Origin: Pseudoponticoccus marisrubri
GTDB taxonomy: Bacteria > Pseudomonadota > Alphaproteobacteria > Rhodobacterales > Rhodobacteraceae
DNA length: 64,000 nucleotides
Assembly: GCF_001482405.1 (NCBI RefSeq)
Contig: NZ_LPXO01000001.1
Location: forward strand, 124,001-188,000
Direction: 5' to 3'
Of this stretch, positions 16,577 through 24,242 are shown in pieces. Both the position numbers and the translations under genes were made by a program. How positions within the stretch are numbered: the first letter of the stretch is position 1; every line of letters begins with the position of its first letter. The notes beneath the pieces were generated by a model, which was not told the DNA's origin, made no database searches, and worked only from the letters and a program-made list of their open reading frames with translations.

Positions 16577-17683
16577 ATGCGGGACATACGCCTTCGAAGC
16601 CTCGAAAAATATCGCGTCGGCGGAACGCGCGACAAGATGGAGCTCGCGCTACCAGTACCGACGAGCCCATCCGGCAAGGTTTACAAGTACTCGCCCAGTC
16701 CTGACGCTCAGCCCCGCCTCTTCCTCATCGGCAATGCACCCGATGAGCGAAACATCGGCGAAGACGAAAGAGGGCGGATGCGGCGGGAGCCCGGGCCGGG
16801 ACAAACAGTATGCCCGTACTCGGGTTACATCGGGGATGACGACGACTTCGTGCATGCCGATGACATCGAAGCCATCAAGAAGCACGCCTTATGGCTCGCA
16901 GAGAACGATTTGAGTGATTTCGTCGGCGAGTTGGCGAAGGATTTCAATCGCCGACAACCGCGTGGCGGGTTTATTTCCATGAAGATGGAGCACAAGCCTC
17001 GCCGCCGTCCCAAGCCTTTGGCAATCCGGGAAGACTTGCTGCGATCACTTGAGTGCGAAATCTGTGAACGGCAATACGGCGTTTATGCCCTTGCTCTGTT
17101 CTGCCCCGATTGCGGCGCGCCGAACGTCGCCCTGCATTTCCGGCGCGAGGTCGCACTAATCGGGGAGCAGATAGCCCTTGCGGATGAGCTGGACCAGCAA
17201 GGCAAAAGCGAAATCGCTTATCGGCTCATGGGCAACGCTCATGAGGATGTCCTCACCGCGTTTGAAGCAACCCTGAAATCCGTGCACGCTCAGCTAGTCA
17301 GGACCCATTTACCGGATCAGGTGGAAAAAATCCTTGGAAAGAAGGCAGTAGGTAATGCCTTCCAGAATGTCGAACGAGGGCGAAAACTCTTTGCCAAGCT
17401 CGGGATCGATCCATTTGATGGTCTGGATGAGGCCGGGATCAAACACATTCAGCTTAATGCCGAAAAACGCCACGTTCTCGGGCACAATCTCGGCATAGCA
17501 GACGATCACTATGTCAGCTTCGCCGAAGACCTTGAGCCAGGAGAAACTGTCACACTGATTGGTGATGACATCCGGCGCTTTGCCGATCTTTGCTTGAGCG
17601 TCGTTGCGCGTCTGGAGGACAGCCTGCTTCCAGCGCCACCAAATGATGAATCAAAGGAAAATAGCGGCCAGCCTGACGGCTGA
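16577..17683 (+). CDS. Unknown protein with central zinc ribbon
   Basis: 368 residues. The N-terminal 140 are polar with little clear motif. A four-Cys zinc ribbon (CEICERQYG...LFCPDCG) lies near 156-180, and the C-terminal 190 residues are helical. A conserved-looking stretch KRHVLGHNLGIADDHY is near 295-310. Zinc ribbons of this kind often bind nucleic acid or proteins. I do not recognise a named family. It follows the YjzC-like gene closely and ends at a hairpin shared with a convergent small gene. Confidence 0.6.
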   Translation: MRDIRLRSLEKYRVGGTRDKMELALPVPTSPSGKVYKYSPSPDAQPRLFLIGNAPDERNIGEDERGRMRREPGPGQTVCPYSGYIGDDDDFVHADDIEAIKKHALWLAENDLSDFVGELAKDFNRRQPRGGFISMKMEHKPRRRPKPLAIREDLLRSLECEICERQYGVYALALFCPDCGAPNVALHFRREVALIGEQIALADELDQQGKSEIAYRLMGNAHEDVLTAFEATLKSVHAQLVRTHLPDQVEKILGKKAVGNAFQNVERGRKLFAKLGIDPFDGLDEAGIKHIQLNAEKRHVLGHNLGIADDHYVSFAEDLEPGETVTLIGDDIRRFADLCLSVVARLEDSLLPAPPNDESKENSGQPDG

Positions 17684-17687
17684 CCGC
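17662..17687. terminator. Bidirectional hairpin between convergent genes
   Basis: AGCGG-C-CAGCC and GGCTG-A-CCGCT form a stem with one mismatch and loop TGAC, overlapping the stop codon of the zinc-ribbon gene. It lies between that gene and the convergent gene ending at 17695. Confidence 0.5.
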
Positions 17688-17694
17688 TGGTCGG

Positions 17695-17874
17695 TTATAG
17701 ACCTGGCGCGCGCGCTGCCAGCTCATCTTCGATATTGCGCATCGACGCCAGCGCGTTGCGGCGCTCCTGGCTGCTACGCGGGGCACTCGCAAAGGCGTTG
17801 AATGCCTCCGCCAGTAGGCCGTGCAGTTCTGCCGTGCTGCGGGATGCCGCTTCAAAGCGTGAGACGAGTTTCAT
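17695..17874 (-). CDS. Small helical protein, unknown
   Basis: Start at ATG 17874 (MKLVSRFEAA) because AAGGAGGATGCG directly precedes it; the frame extends further upstream without a ribosome site. The 59-residue product is predicted all-helical, rich in Ala, Arg and Ser. No family recognised. Confidence 0.55.
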   Translation of the reverse strand: MKLVSRFEAASRSTAELHGLLAEAFNAFASAPRSSQERRNALASMRNIEDELAARAPGL

Positions 17875-18421
17875 CGCATCCTCCTTTTGCTTCAAGGAGG
17901 CCCCGAACCACTCAGGGCCTTTCGGCCCCGTTCGCACCATCATCGGCCCATGGAAGGCCTGATGGTTCGGGAGGTGAACTTGATCCTGCATACAGGTGGA
18001 TGCGTAGATGAAGCGTCGATATCGATTTTGGGCGGTGGATACCGGCAGCGCTGGCTGGATGGGCGGCCCACAGGGTGAGGTCTGGTATCAGCGTTTTTGC
18101 GAAGGGCGCTCCCGTGCATCACCGCGAGCGGCGCGGCTCCTGTTCCAGATGCTCTATCTCGAATGTCGGATGGCGAGCGCTTGCTAGTCCGGCTAGCGGC
18201 TGGAGGTCAGGCTGGCGGGTTTTCTTCTCCCGTGCAGATCGCCCCCCTTCGTCTTCCCGTGCCCGCTTGCAACTGATTGCACAATTCCCTGGCCGAAGCG
18301 GCTCAGCCTTCAATGTTCTGCCCGCCCCATAAATCCGTGTTGAACATGAAGCCTGATCCTTCGCTCCGGCCTGTCGGGAGGGCGTTAGCAAGTAGGCCCG
18401 AAAGACAAGGAGATTAAGATC
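17875..18421. promoter_or_regulatory. Divergent regulatory region and long leader
   Basis: I see no gene in these 547 bases. Next to 17874 a GC-rich hairpin (GGGCC-TTT-CGGCCC region near 17918-17933) is preceded by GAACCACTCAGGGC, resembling the linker of the 78-bp repeats at 6.6 kb. The rest forms a long leader before the gene at 18422, with AAGGAG ten bases before its ATG. It resembles the long leaders of ardC and of the gene at 20295. Confidence 0.4.
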
Positions 18422-18658
18422 ATGGCACGCGAAAACACCAACCAGAACCACCCCCAGAACGCGCCGGACTATCTGGCCTGGCACGTCACCCAGAAAGGCG
18501 AGAAAGCCTATTGGAACAAGGTCGGAGCAGCATGGAAGCACAAGGACGGGCGCGGCTACACGCTTCAGCTTGAAACCTGCCCGATCAATGGCCGCATCGC
18601 CCTGCGCTTGCCGCTAGAGGACGCGCCCGGAACCGATAACGAAGCGGGGCGCTCATGA
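18422..18658 (+). CDS. Conserved small mobile-element protein
   Basis: 78 residues with the pattern WHVTQKGEKAYWNKVGAAWKHKDGRGYTLQLE...PINGRIALRLP. Short proteins of this plan are common on plasmids and integrative elements of Proteobacteria, often close to ardC. The function is unknown to me. It overlaps the next gene by 4 bases (ATGA). Confidence 0.7.
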   Translation: MARENTNQNHPQNAPDYLAWHVTQKGEKAYWNKVGAAWKHKDGRGYTLQLETCPINGRIALRLPLEDAPGTDNEAGRS

Positions 18659-19074
18659 GCGCCCCCGACACGCGCGGCTACCGTCCTGGCCATCCATGGT
18701 ACTACCTTCTGGGCGGTGAGGTCCTGCCTCCAAAAGTCATCCGCCTTGAGGCACGTCTCGCCGAGTACAAGGGATACCGTCAGGAAGAAATCCTGAGCGC
18801 CGCCCGCAGGCCAGAGCCACAACGAACGAGGTTGCTCAACAAAATCCGCGATGAAGTTAGCCAGTCCTTGAAGGCCAACATCTCGCGCTATCGCGAAGTC
18901 GCAAGAGAGCTTCATGCCTATCGCAATGCTCATGCAGGGGAGCCGATCCTGAATTGCAGCGAAGCGGTCCACACGGCAATGAGCCTGAAATACGCTCATA
19001 TCTACAATGACTTCGGACATCTTGAACTGCTGGACAGCTTGCCTCAACAAATTGATTTGTTCGATCTGCTCTAA
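18655..19074 (+). CDS. Hypothetical mobile-element protein
   Basis: 139 residues, translationally coupled to the small gene before it. It begins with a Pro/Tyr-rich segment (GYRPGHPWYYLLGGEVLPP), followed by helices rich in Arg/Lys. No recognised motif. With its partner it may be an accessory or anti-defence pair, judging only from its place beside ardC and the mobilisation genes. Confidence 0.55.
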   Translation: MSAPDTRGYRPGHPWYYLLGGEVLPPKVIRLEARLAEYKGYRQEEILSAARRPEPQRTRLLNKIRDEVSQSLKANISRYREVARELHAYRNAHAGEPILNCSEAVHTAMSLKYAHIYNDFGHLELLDSLPQQIDLFDLL

Positions 19075-19169
19075 CGATCAGCGCTGCCCCACCGGGCGGC
19101 GTTTCATGTTCTTGGCAGTGGGAAACGACGCACGTAGCATTGTGAAAACGGTTTGAACTTCGAGGCGTA

Positions 19170-20051
19170 ATGATGAGCGGCATATTCTTCACCTATGTCT
19201 GGGGCAGCCACGGCGAGCGTGGCAGCCCGTTGACCTTCACCAGCAAGCAGAACCGAACGGCTGCCATCCGCAGCACCCAAGAAGGTGATCTGGTCTTCGG
19301 TGTTGTGAGCCGCAGCCCCGGCGATCCTGATGTGCAAATCCCCGACGCGATAAAGGGGCGCGTCATCAATGTCTGGCAGATCAGCCACTCGACTGCCGAT
19401 ACGGCGGAATTCGGGATCGAGGCCAGAAATGTGTGGGACAAGCTGGAGGATGGCAGCTATCGTTGGCCGTTCGCCCTCCAGCCGATCCGCACTTGGATCA
19501 TTCGCGATGCCCCCGAGTTTCGGGAGCTTTCTGGCTATACGCCTGCGACCCACACGCAGCGGGCGATCACGACCGTGCAGGAAGTAGGCGAAGAGCTGGC
19601 TACCACGCTCAAAGACCTGATCGTGACCAACGGCAAAGAGCTGGAAGTGATGACACCGCGCTATCAGACAATGGCAAGCCGCGTTGAACAGCTTCGCCAG
19701 AAACATCCCTTTGCGCTCAATGGCTACACGGTTCAGCCCAATACCCAAGCTACGAACAGCATCTATATCGCCACTCTCGGCAAGGGTGGACGCAGCTTGA
19801 AAATCGGTCACGCGCAGGACGCAGCTCAGCGCGTTTCGGAGTTCAACAAATATCGGCTCTCCAGCGAGCCGCAATGGACGCTGCACACCAACCAGCTCAT
19901 CGGCTCCGTTCAGGATGCCATTGAGGTCGAGAAGTATCTCGGCGAGATGTTTGCCAAATTCCGCACCGAACCCAACAATAACGAAGTCTATCTCGGTCTC
20001 GACGCTATCGATGTGGCGACCAAGCTGGCCACCGCCCAGATCAAGAAATAG
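19170..20051 (+). CDS. Predicted GIY-YIG/T5orf172-type nuclease with PUA-like N-terminal domain
   Basis: 293 residues. The C-terminal part (about 195-293) has NSIYIATLGKGGRSLKIGHA, then AAQRVSEFNKY and DAIEVEKYLGEMF, matching the IYIA...LKIG.t.d...R...E order of T5orf172/GIY-YIG-like nucleases. The N-terminal part (about 1-120) has FTYVWGS, a small beta-barrel-like pattern with EGDLVFGVVSRSP, GRVINVW and YRWPFALQPIRTWII, which looks PUA/EVE-like; such domains can bind modified bases. A sensor plus nuclease would suggest a type IV-like restriction enzyme. Both domain calls are by eye, the N-terminal one weaker. It is preceded by a 95-base gap and a GAGG-like ribosome site. Confidence 0.55.
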   Translation: MMSGIFFTYVWGSHGERGSPLTFTSKQNRTAAIRSTQEGDLVFGVVSRSPGDPDVQIPDAIKGRVINVWQISHSTADTAEFGIEARNVWDKLEDGSYRWPFALQPIRTWIIRDAPEFRELSGYTPATHTQRAITTVQEVGEELATTLKDLIVTNGKELEVMTPRYQTMASRVEQLRQKHPFALNGYTVQPNTQATNSIYIATLGKGGRSLKIGHAQDAAQRVSEFNKYRLSSEPQWTLHTNQLIGSVQDAIEVEKYLGEMFAKFRTEPNNNEVYLGLDAIDVATKLATAQIKK

Positions 20052-20294
20052 CGCCGCGCATCAAGAGCATCCGACCAGCCGCAAACACCTTCTTCCCCTA
20101 CATCTTCCTTTCGTTCCGGCTTCGTCTTTGAAGCAAGATTTCCGCATTCCCTGGCAGAGCCCACTTGCCGGTCAATCGGGCTGCCCGCGCCAGCAGCTTC
20201 GCCGCCCGTGTTGCCCATGACCGTCTGCGTTTTCGTCCCTGCCGTTTCGGGAGCGTCCATCAGGACGAAACCCAAGAAACGAAAGGAAAAAGCA

Positions 20295-20663
20295 ATGGGA
20301 CTAGATATGTATGCGATGATTTCAGATGAGAGTTTCGAGCGCGAGGTCGATTTCAAACCCGGCCAGGATGTCGGAGAGCTGCACTACTGGCGCAAGCATC
20401 CCAACCTCCACGGTTGGATGAAAACGCTCTACTTTGAAAAGGGCGGCGAGCAGCAGGACTTCAACTGCACACCAGTCACCTTGACCGAAACCGATCTGGC
20501 AAGGCTGGAAGCCGACATCAATGCAGGAAACCTGCCGCCAACCGACGGCTTTTTCTTCGGCGCGTCCGATGGATCAGAATCCGAGGATGATCTGGCCTTC
20601 GTCGCCAAAGCCCGCGAAGCCATCGCCGATGGCGATACCGTCTTCTATTACGCTTGGTGGTAA
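20295..20663 (+). CDS. Conserved MGLDMY-type protein, unknown function
   Basis: Start at ATG 20295 with GAAAGGAAAAA just upstream; the frame is open further upstream without a ribosome site. The 122-residue product begins MGLDMYAMI and contains ELHYWRKHPNLHGWM and FFFGASDGSE, the signature of a widespread family of unknown function, sometimes mislabelled phosphoglycerate kinase. A 240-base leader (20052-20294) without a gene precedes it. It ends at a strong hairpin shared with a convergent gene. Confidence 0.75.
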   Translation: MGLDMYAMISDESFEREVDFKPGQDVGELHYWRKHPNLHGWMKTLYFEKGGEQQDFNCTPVTLTETDLARLEADINAGNLPPTDGFFFGASDGSESEDDLAFVAKAREAIADGDTVFYYAWW

Positions 20664-20672
20664 GCCAGCGCT

Positions 20673-20697
20673 AGCGCCGCCCAAGCTGGGCGGCGCT
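20673..20697. terminator. Bidirectional terminator-like hairpin
   Basis: An 11-bp perfect stem AGCGCCGCCCA/TGGGCGGCGCT with loop AGC lies between the convergent genes ending at 20663 and 20696. There is only a short ATT after it, so termination efficiency is uncertain. Confidence 0.7.
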
Positions 20698-20914
20698 ATT
20701 CAGGCATGTGATCTTCATCATCGTACCAGTCATCGCGCTTCGCGCGCGGCTTGAACTCCAGCGCGAGCACGTCCGGCTTTTGCTTGTGCCGAGCGTGCGT
20801 CAGGCGGATGGCGAGGCGCACCGTGTCGTCTGCCGCCAGATGAAAATGCTGGCGCAGCTCATCGAGCTGGCGCGCGTGCGCTTCGTCCAGATGAAGCATA
20901 AGTATGTGTCGCAT
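20696..20914 (-). CDS. Small ribbon-helix-helix-like protein downstream of relaxase
   Basis: Start at ATG 20914 (MRHILMLHLDE) because GAAAGGAAAA precedes it by a few bases. The 72-residue product has a strand (RHILMLHLD), two helices (EAHARQLDELRQHF and ADDTVRLAIRLTHAR) and an acidic tail, consistent with a small RHH DNA-binding fold. It follows the relaxase by 18 bases, so it may be an accessory relaxosome or autoregulatory protein. Confidence 0.55.
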   Translation of the reverse strand: MRHILMLHLDEAHARQLDELRQHFHLAADDTVRLAIRLTHARHKQKPDVLALEFKPRAKRDDWYDDEDHMPE

Positions 20915-20932
20915 GAATTTTCCTTTCAAACG

Positions 20933-22267
20933 CTAGAGGTTAAAATCAGGGCCAGGCCCGCGTGAGCGGTCACGCTCGCGGCTCTTATCTTTCTTCGGTG
21001 TCTCAGGTTGTTTCGCGATATCGGCTTTCACCTTGGCCGTTGCCGCATGCCCGCGCTGCATCGAGAGATAAGCGCTCAGCTCAAGGTGCAAATCGGCGAT
21101 ATCCTTGCTTCGCTGATCGCGCACTCGCTTGACGGCACGCTGGAGTTGCTGGCGCTCATCAAGCTGGCGGGACACCAGCCCATCGCGCTCAGCCTGATCC
21201 CGGCAATAGCACTGCCATGCATCCAGCTCGTTCTGGGTTCTGATCCGTGAATATTTTCCCGTGATCCGGCTCCACAGCCCGCCCATGCCTCTGGGCAGGC
21301 GCGCTGCTCGCACCGCCGTTTCCTGTTCCCAGCGGGCGCGCTGCCGATCGTCCAGCGCTTTGCGCTCATCGCGGTGGCGCTCTACGAGCTGGGTTCGCTT
21401 GAACTCAATGGAGGGGTGTTTCCGGTGGTACGCCTTATTGATTTCAACGGCGTATTTCTGAAGCTGCGCACTCATCCGCTTGGCTATCTCTTCGCGGCGC
21501 TCCTGCACACTTGGCAATTTATTCACGTCCGGCAGCCGGTCTTTGACGTCCTTCGCCTTGACGCCAGACCAGCGGGCCAGCGCGTAGACCTCGCCCTGAT
21601 AATCGAGCGCGACCACGCCGCGCCGATCACCACGAGCGAGGAAGAAGCCCTTTTCTTCCAGAGCGGCTTTCAGGGTTTCGGCATTGTCAGAAGACTGCCA
21701 AGCCTGCTTGAACATCGCCTTGACGAGCTGCGGATCGGCCATGGCCCGCTTGGCCTGCTGCCATTCGGCCCGGCTGAAATTCAGCGGGTTGCGCAAGGCC
21801 TGATTGACAATGCCCTTGGGCACGTCCCAGCCATGCTGGAGATAGAGCTCTTTCGAGACCTCCATCAGGCGGCGCTTGAAGAACGGCAGGTTCTTTGCCG
21901 TCATGGTTTCGGAATCGATCCGCGACCAGACCGCATGCGCGTGCCGTCTCCCTTCCTTCTCATGGAAGACGATGGCGCGGGGATGCCCGTCCAGGCCAAG
22001 CTGCTGCTCGACCATTTCGATGGCCGTTTCGAAGTGCTCGACATCGACCCGCTCATCTGTCGGCGGGTTCAGACTGAGCGAGAAAAGATGCTGCTGGCAG
22101 CGCGTGCCTTTGGCCACGGCCTGCGCTTCGAGCAAGGCGTCCAAGAGCTGCTCATCGGATACAAATCCTCGCAGCTCGTGCAGCTCGACATGCTCATTGT
22201 CCCGCTCGTTCATAAGATGGCGGGCGAGCTTGGCAGCGTTCCCGCGCTGTGAACCTTTCAGGATCAT
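20933..22267 (-). CDS. Relaxase (MobA/VirD2-like mobilisation nuclease)
   Basis: 444 residues. The relaxase domain is at about 1-170, with the metal-binding triad in HEKEGRRHAHAVW (His102, His109, His111) and a segment QHLFSLSLNPP. Tyr145 in LYLQHGW or a more N-terminal residue may be the nicking nucleophile; this cannot be settled by eye. The C-terminal half is highly charged and helical. It would nick oriT, attach covalently to the strand and pilot it. The start overlaps mobC by 4 bases. Confidence 0.88.
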   Translation of the reverse strand: MILKGSQRGNAAKLARHLMNERDNEHVELHELRGFVSDEQLLDALLEAQAVAKGTRCQQHLFSLSLNPPTDERVDVEHFETAIEMVEQQLGLDGHPRAIVFHEKEGRRHAHAVWSRIDSETMTAKNLPFFKRRLMEVSKELYLQHGWDVPKGIVNQALRNPLNFSRAEWQQAKRAMADPQLVKAMFKQAWQSSDNAETLKAALEEKGFFLARGDRRGVVALDYQGEVYALARWSGVKAKDVKDRLPDVNKLPSVQERREEIAKRMSAQLQKYAVEINKAYHRKHPSIEFKRTQLVERHRDERKALDDRQRARWEQETAVRAARLPRGMGGLWSRITGKYSRIRTQNELDAWQCYCRDQAERDGLVSRQLDERQQLQRAVKRVRDQRSKDIADLHLELSAYLSMQRGHAATAKVKADIAKQPETPKKDKSRERDRSRGPGPDFNL

Positions 22268-22683
22268 GGCTCACCCCCGTCGCTTATGCTGCCGAGCGCC
22301 CGCAGCAGTTCCTGCCGCATGGCCTTCACATCTTCGCAGGCCTGACGAAGGTCAGCTTCTGTCTCGGGCGAGACGGGCAGCGAGCCACTGTTGGAAGCGC
22401 GCGCGAGCTGGTTCAGGTTGGACGACAAGCGCGACGAGCCAAGCGCGCCCAAGACACGCCCGAGGGATTCATGATCCTTGACCGGATAACGCCCACGCTT
22501 CTTGCGCGGCGCAGCATCATCCCCGAGCACTTGCTCACGGATATACCGCCCCAGCGGCATGCTGCCCCGCAATAAATCCAGTTTGGCGCGCTCATCGAAG
22601 GTGAGGCGCAGCGAAAACGGCGGCGGATACTTGGGCCGCTGATCCTTGGCTAACTTATTGAAACGTCTATCTAAGGTGCTCAT
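22264..22683 (-). CDS. mobC: MobC relaxosome protein
   Basis: 139 residues. The middle region FSLRLTFDERAKLDLLRGSMPLGRYIREQVL resembles an RHH-type DNA-binding unit. The C-terminal LGRVLGALGSSRLSSNLNQLARASNSGSLPVS is the characteristic MobC segment. MobC binds next to the nick site and helps the relaxase open oriT. It is the first gene of the mobilisation operon, with oriT expected just upstream. Confidence 0.9.
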   Translation of the reverse strand: MSTLDRRFNKLAKDQRPKYPPPFSLRLTFDERAKLDLLRGSMPLGRYIREQVLGDDAAPRKKRGRYPVKDHESLGRVLGALGSSRLSSNLNQLARASNSGSLPVSPETEADLRQACEDVKAMRQELLRALGSISDGGEP

Positions 22684-22686
22684 CGC

Positions 22687-22718
22687 CGCACCTCAGATCG
22701 CTTAGATCATAAGGTGCG
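22687..22718. promoter_or_regulatory. Inverted repeat upstream of mobC, oriT or operator candidate
   Basis: CGCACCT (22687-22693) and AGGTGCG (22712-22718) form a 7-bp inverted repeat around an 18-base spacer containing two GATC sites. It begins 3 bases upstream of the mobC ATG. It could be the MobC-binding repeat of oriT or an autoregulatory operator. A nick site cannot be assigned. Confidence 0.4.
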
Positions 22719-22750
22719 AGATGGTGTTCCCATTCTTGGAGGACTTCGAA

Positions 22751-22785
22751 CAGGCGGTTCGATTCCCCTCCAGTTGGGTCCACCA
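22751..22785 (+). other. tRNA/tmRNA 3'-end-like attachment site (right end of element)
   Basis: GGCGGTTCGATTCC resembles a T arm and GGGTCCACCA an acceptor end with CCA, the kind of sequence many integrases use. From TTC to the final A there are 28 bases; a standard tRNA has 23, and no complete tRNA lies to the left. It is therefore not a functional tRNA but fits an att remnant copied from one. It lies between the mobilisation operon and the chromosomal catabolic locus. Confidence 0.5.
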
Positions 22786-22794
22786 TTTTTCCCG

Positions 22795-23415
22795 ACAGGA
22801 TTGTGATCGAGGTTCGGGTTGGGCAACCGACCGTGCGCCGCAGGCCCGAGAGGATTTGCCCCTCATAACCACATCCCCATCCACGGGAACCATCGCGGCG
22901 GCGTGGTGGACGCGATCGGCCATCGGGATGTACTTGCCCCACCCCGCCAAGATCTGCGCGTTGAAGCTGTCGCCGAGGGAGGTCGTGTCGAGCACGCGGC
23001 TCACGGGCGAAGCTGCGACCGAGTTGGACAAGCCCGCGTGCAGGACATGCATCCGGGCGGGGCCGTTCCTGCCCACGACGGTCGTAGCCCCCTGCCCTGC
23101 ATGACGGTCACGCGTCGCGGGCGGTGCGGCATCGTCGAGATGCACGCCCTCGTCGTCAAAGGACGGCATGACGATGTCGCTGACTGCGGCGTCCGGCACG
23201 ACCCGATGCCGAGGCTGGTCATGCAATGCGCGCCGCCCGGATCGATGCAGAAACGGGCGCCCCCCTCGAAGGGGTTTTGACCTGAGCGTGATGAGGCACG
23301 GCGCGGGTGGCGCCGGGCCCGTCATGGCGGCAGGCGACCATCATCGGGGCGGGAGGATCGCCAAGATCTTGCGGGTGAGGCCGTCCTCCGCCGCCATCAT
23401 GGGACAGCCGCTCAT
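22795..23415 (-). pseudogene. kdgK: Decayed 2-keto-3-deoxygluconate kinase
   Basis: Fragments of a PfkB-family KDG kinase are visible in order on the minus strand. They are a start MSGCPMMAAEDGLTRKILAIL at 23415 that soon hits a stop; a middle part AVSDIVMPSFDDEGVHLDDA with AGQGATTVV and RNGPARMHV; and the family C-terminal signature LDTTSLGDSFNAQILAG followed by AAAMVPVDGDVVMRG. The total length is about 620 bases, whereas the family needs about 930, and fragments fall in different frames, so there is an internal deletion plus frameshifts. It follows the SDR gene with a 12-base gap, as the last gene of the uronate operon, and abuts the element boundary. Confidence 0.75.
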
Positions 23416-23426
23416 GCCCCCTTTGC

Positions 23427-24173
23427 TCAGCTGAACAGCATGCCGCCATTGATGTCGATATTGGCGCCGGTGATGAAGCCCGAGGCGGTGTCGCTGGCGA
23501 GGAAGCAGACCAGCTCGGCCACGTCGTCGGGCGTGCCCTGTCGCCGCGCTGGGGCCGAGGCCTCGAGCGCGCGGCGCGCCTCGTCCTTGGTGTGGATGTT
23601 GTGGAAGTCGGTGTCGATCATGCCCGGGCAGATCGCGTTGACGCGGATGGCCGGGCCGAGCTCCTTGGCAAGCCCGCGCGTCATGGTCATGATCGCGCCC
23701 TTGGCCGCGGCATAGGCCACCGCCCCGGCGCCGCCCCCGTCGCGCCCGGCCTGGCTGGCCAGGTTCACGATGGCGCCCTCTGAGATATGCGGCAGGCAGG
23801 CCCGGATCATCAGGAAGGTGCTGGTCAGGTTGAGATCCATCACCGCCTGCCAATGCTCGGTCGTCATCTCGGCAACGGTTTTGCGCGCGATCAGGCCGCC
23901 GGCATTGTTCACGAGGATGTCGAGCGATCCGAATTCCGCGATCGTGCGGGCCACCAACGCGTCGATATTGGCCTGCGCGGTCAGGTCACCGCGCAGCGCG
24001 AAGGCCTTGCCACCCTCGGCGGTGATCCGGTCCACCACTTCCTGCGCGCCGGCATCGCTGGAATGGTAGTTGATCGCCACGCTGGCCCCCTCGCGGGCGA
24101 GGTGCACAGCGCATGCGCCGCCGATGTCACGGCCGCCGCCGGTGACGATGGCGGTCTTTCCCTTGAATTTCAT
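23427..24173 (-). CDS. SDR-family reductase, probable DEH (unsaturated uronate) reductase
   Basis: Start at ATG 24173 (MKFKGKTAIV), the normal SDR beginning. 248 residues, with the NAD(P)-binding motif TGGGRDIGGA at about 11-20, NNAGG near 89, catalytic Ser in LASQAG and YAAAK as the Tyr-x3-Lys pair. In alginate pathways an SDR reduces 4-deoxy-5-hexoseulose uronate to 2-keto-3-deoxygluconate; the neighbouring kdgF, PL15 lyase and kdgK remnant point to that substrate. A second oxidoreductase gene upstream could do the same step, so the assignment is provisional. Confidence 0.75.
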   Translation of the reverse strand: MKFKGKTAIVTGGGRDIGGACAVHLAREGASVAINYHSSDAGAQEVVDRITAEGGKAFALRGDLTAQANIDALVARTIAEFGSLDILVNNAGGLIARKTVAEMTTEHWQAVMDLNLTSTFLMIRACLPHISEGAIVNLASQAGRDGGGAGAVAYAAAKGAIMTMTRGLAKELGPAIRVNAICPGMIDTDFHNIHTKDEARRALEASAPARRQGTPDDVAELVCFLASDTASGFITGANIDINGGMLFS

Positions 24174-24242
24174 GGTCGTTCTGTCCTGTTCTTCGGTCTG
24201 TGTCGTGGCGGAAGGGGTGCGCAGCGCGCGCACCCGCCTGTG

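Larger units (their letters stand above)
1..22785. mobile_element. Right part of an integrative conjugative/mobilisable element
   Basis: The stretch carries a VirD4-type coupling protein, a relaxase with MobC, ArdC antirestriction protein, a restriction-modification operon and many small genes typical of conjugative elements. It ends at a tRNA-3'-end-like sequence, after which a high-GC catabolic locus with different gene content begins. The left end, the integrase and most of a type IV secretion apparatus are not in view, so it cannot be told whether the element is self-transmissible. The boundary at about 22,785 is inferred from the att-like sequence and the change in gene content. Confidence 0.75.

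Noticed and set aside
22751-22785. A functional tRNA gene
   Set aside because: Only the T-arm and acceptor-like part exist, with wrong spacing and no D or anticodon arm.
22721-23325. Several small plus-strand genes next to the element boundary
   Set aside because: These are antisense to the kdgK remnant, whose family motifs are readable on the minus strand.
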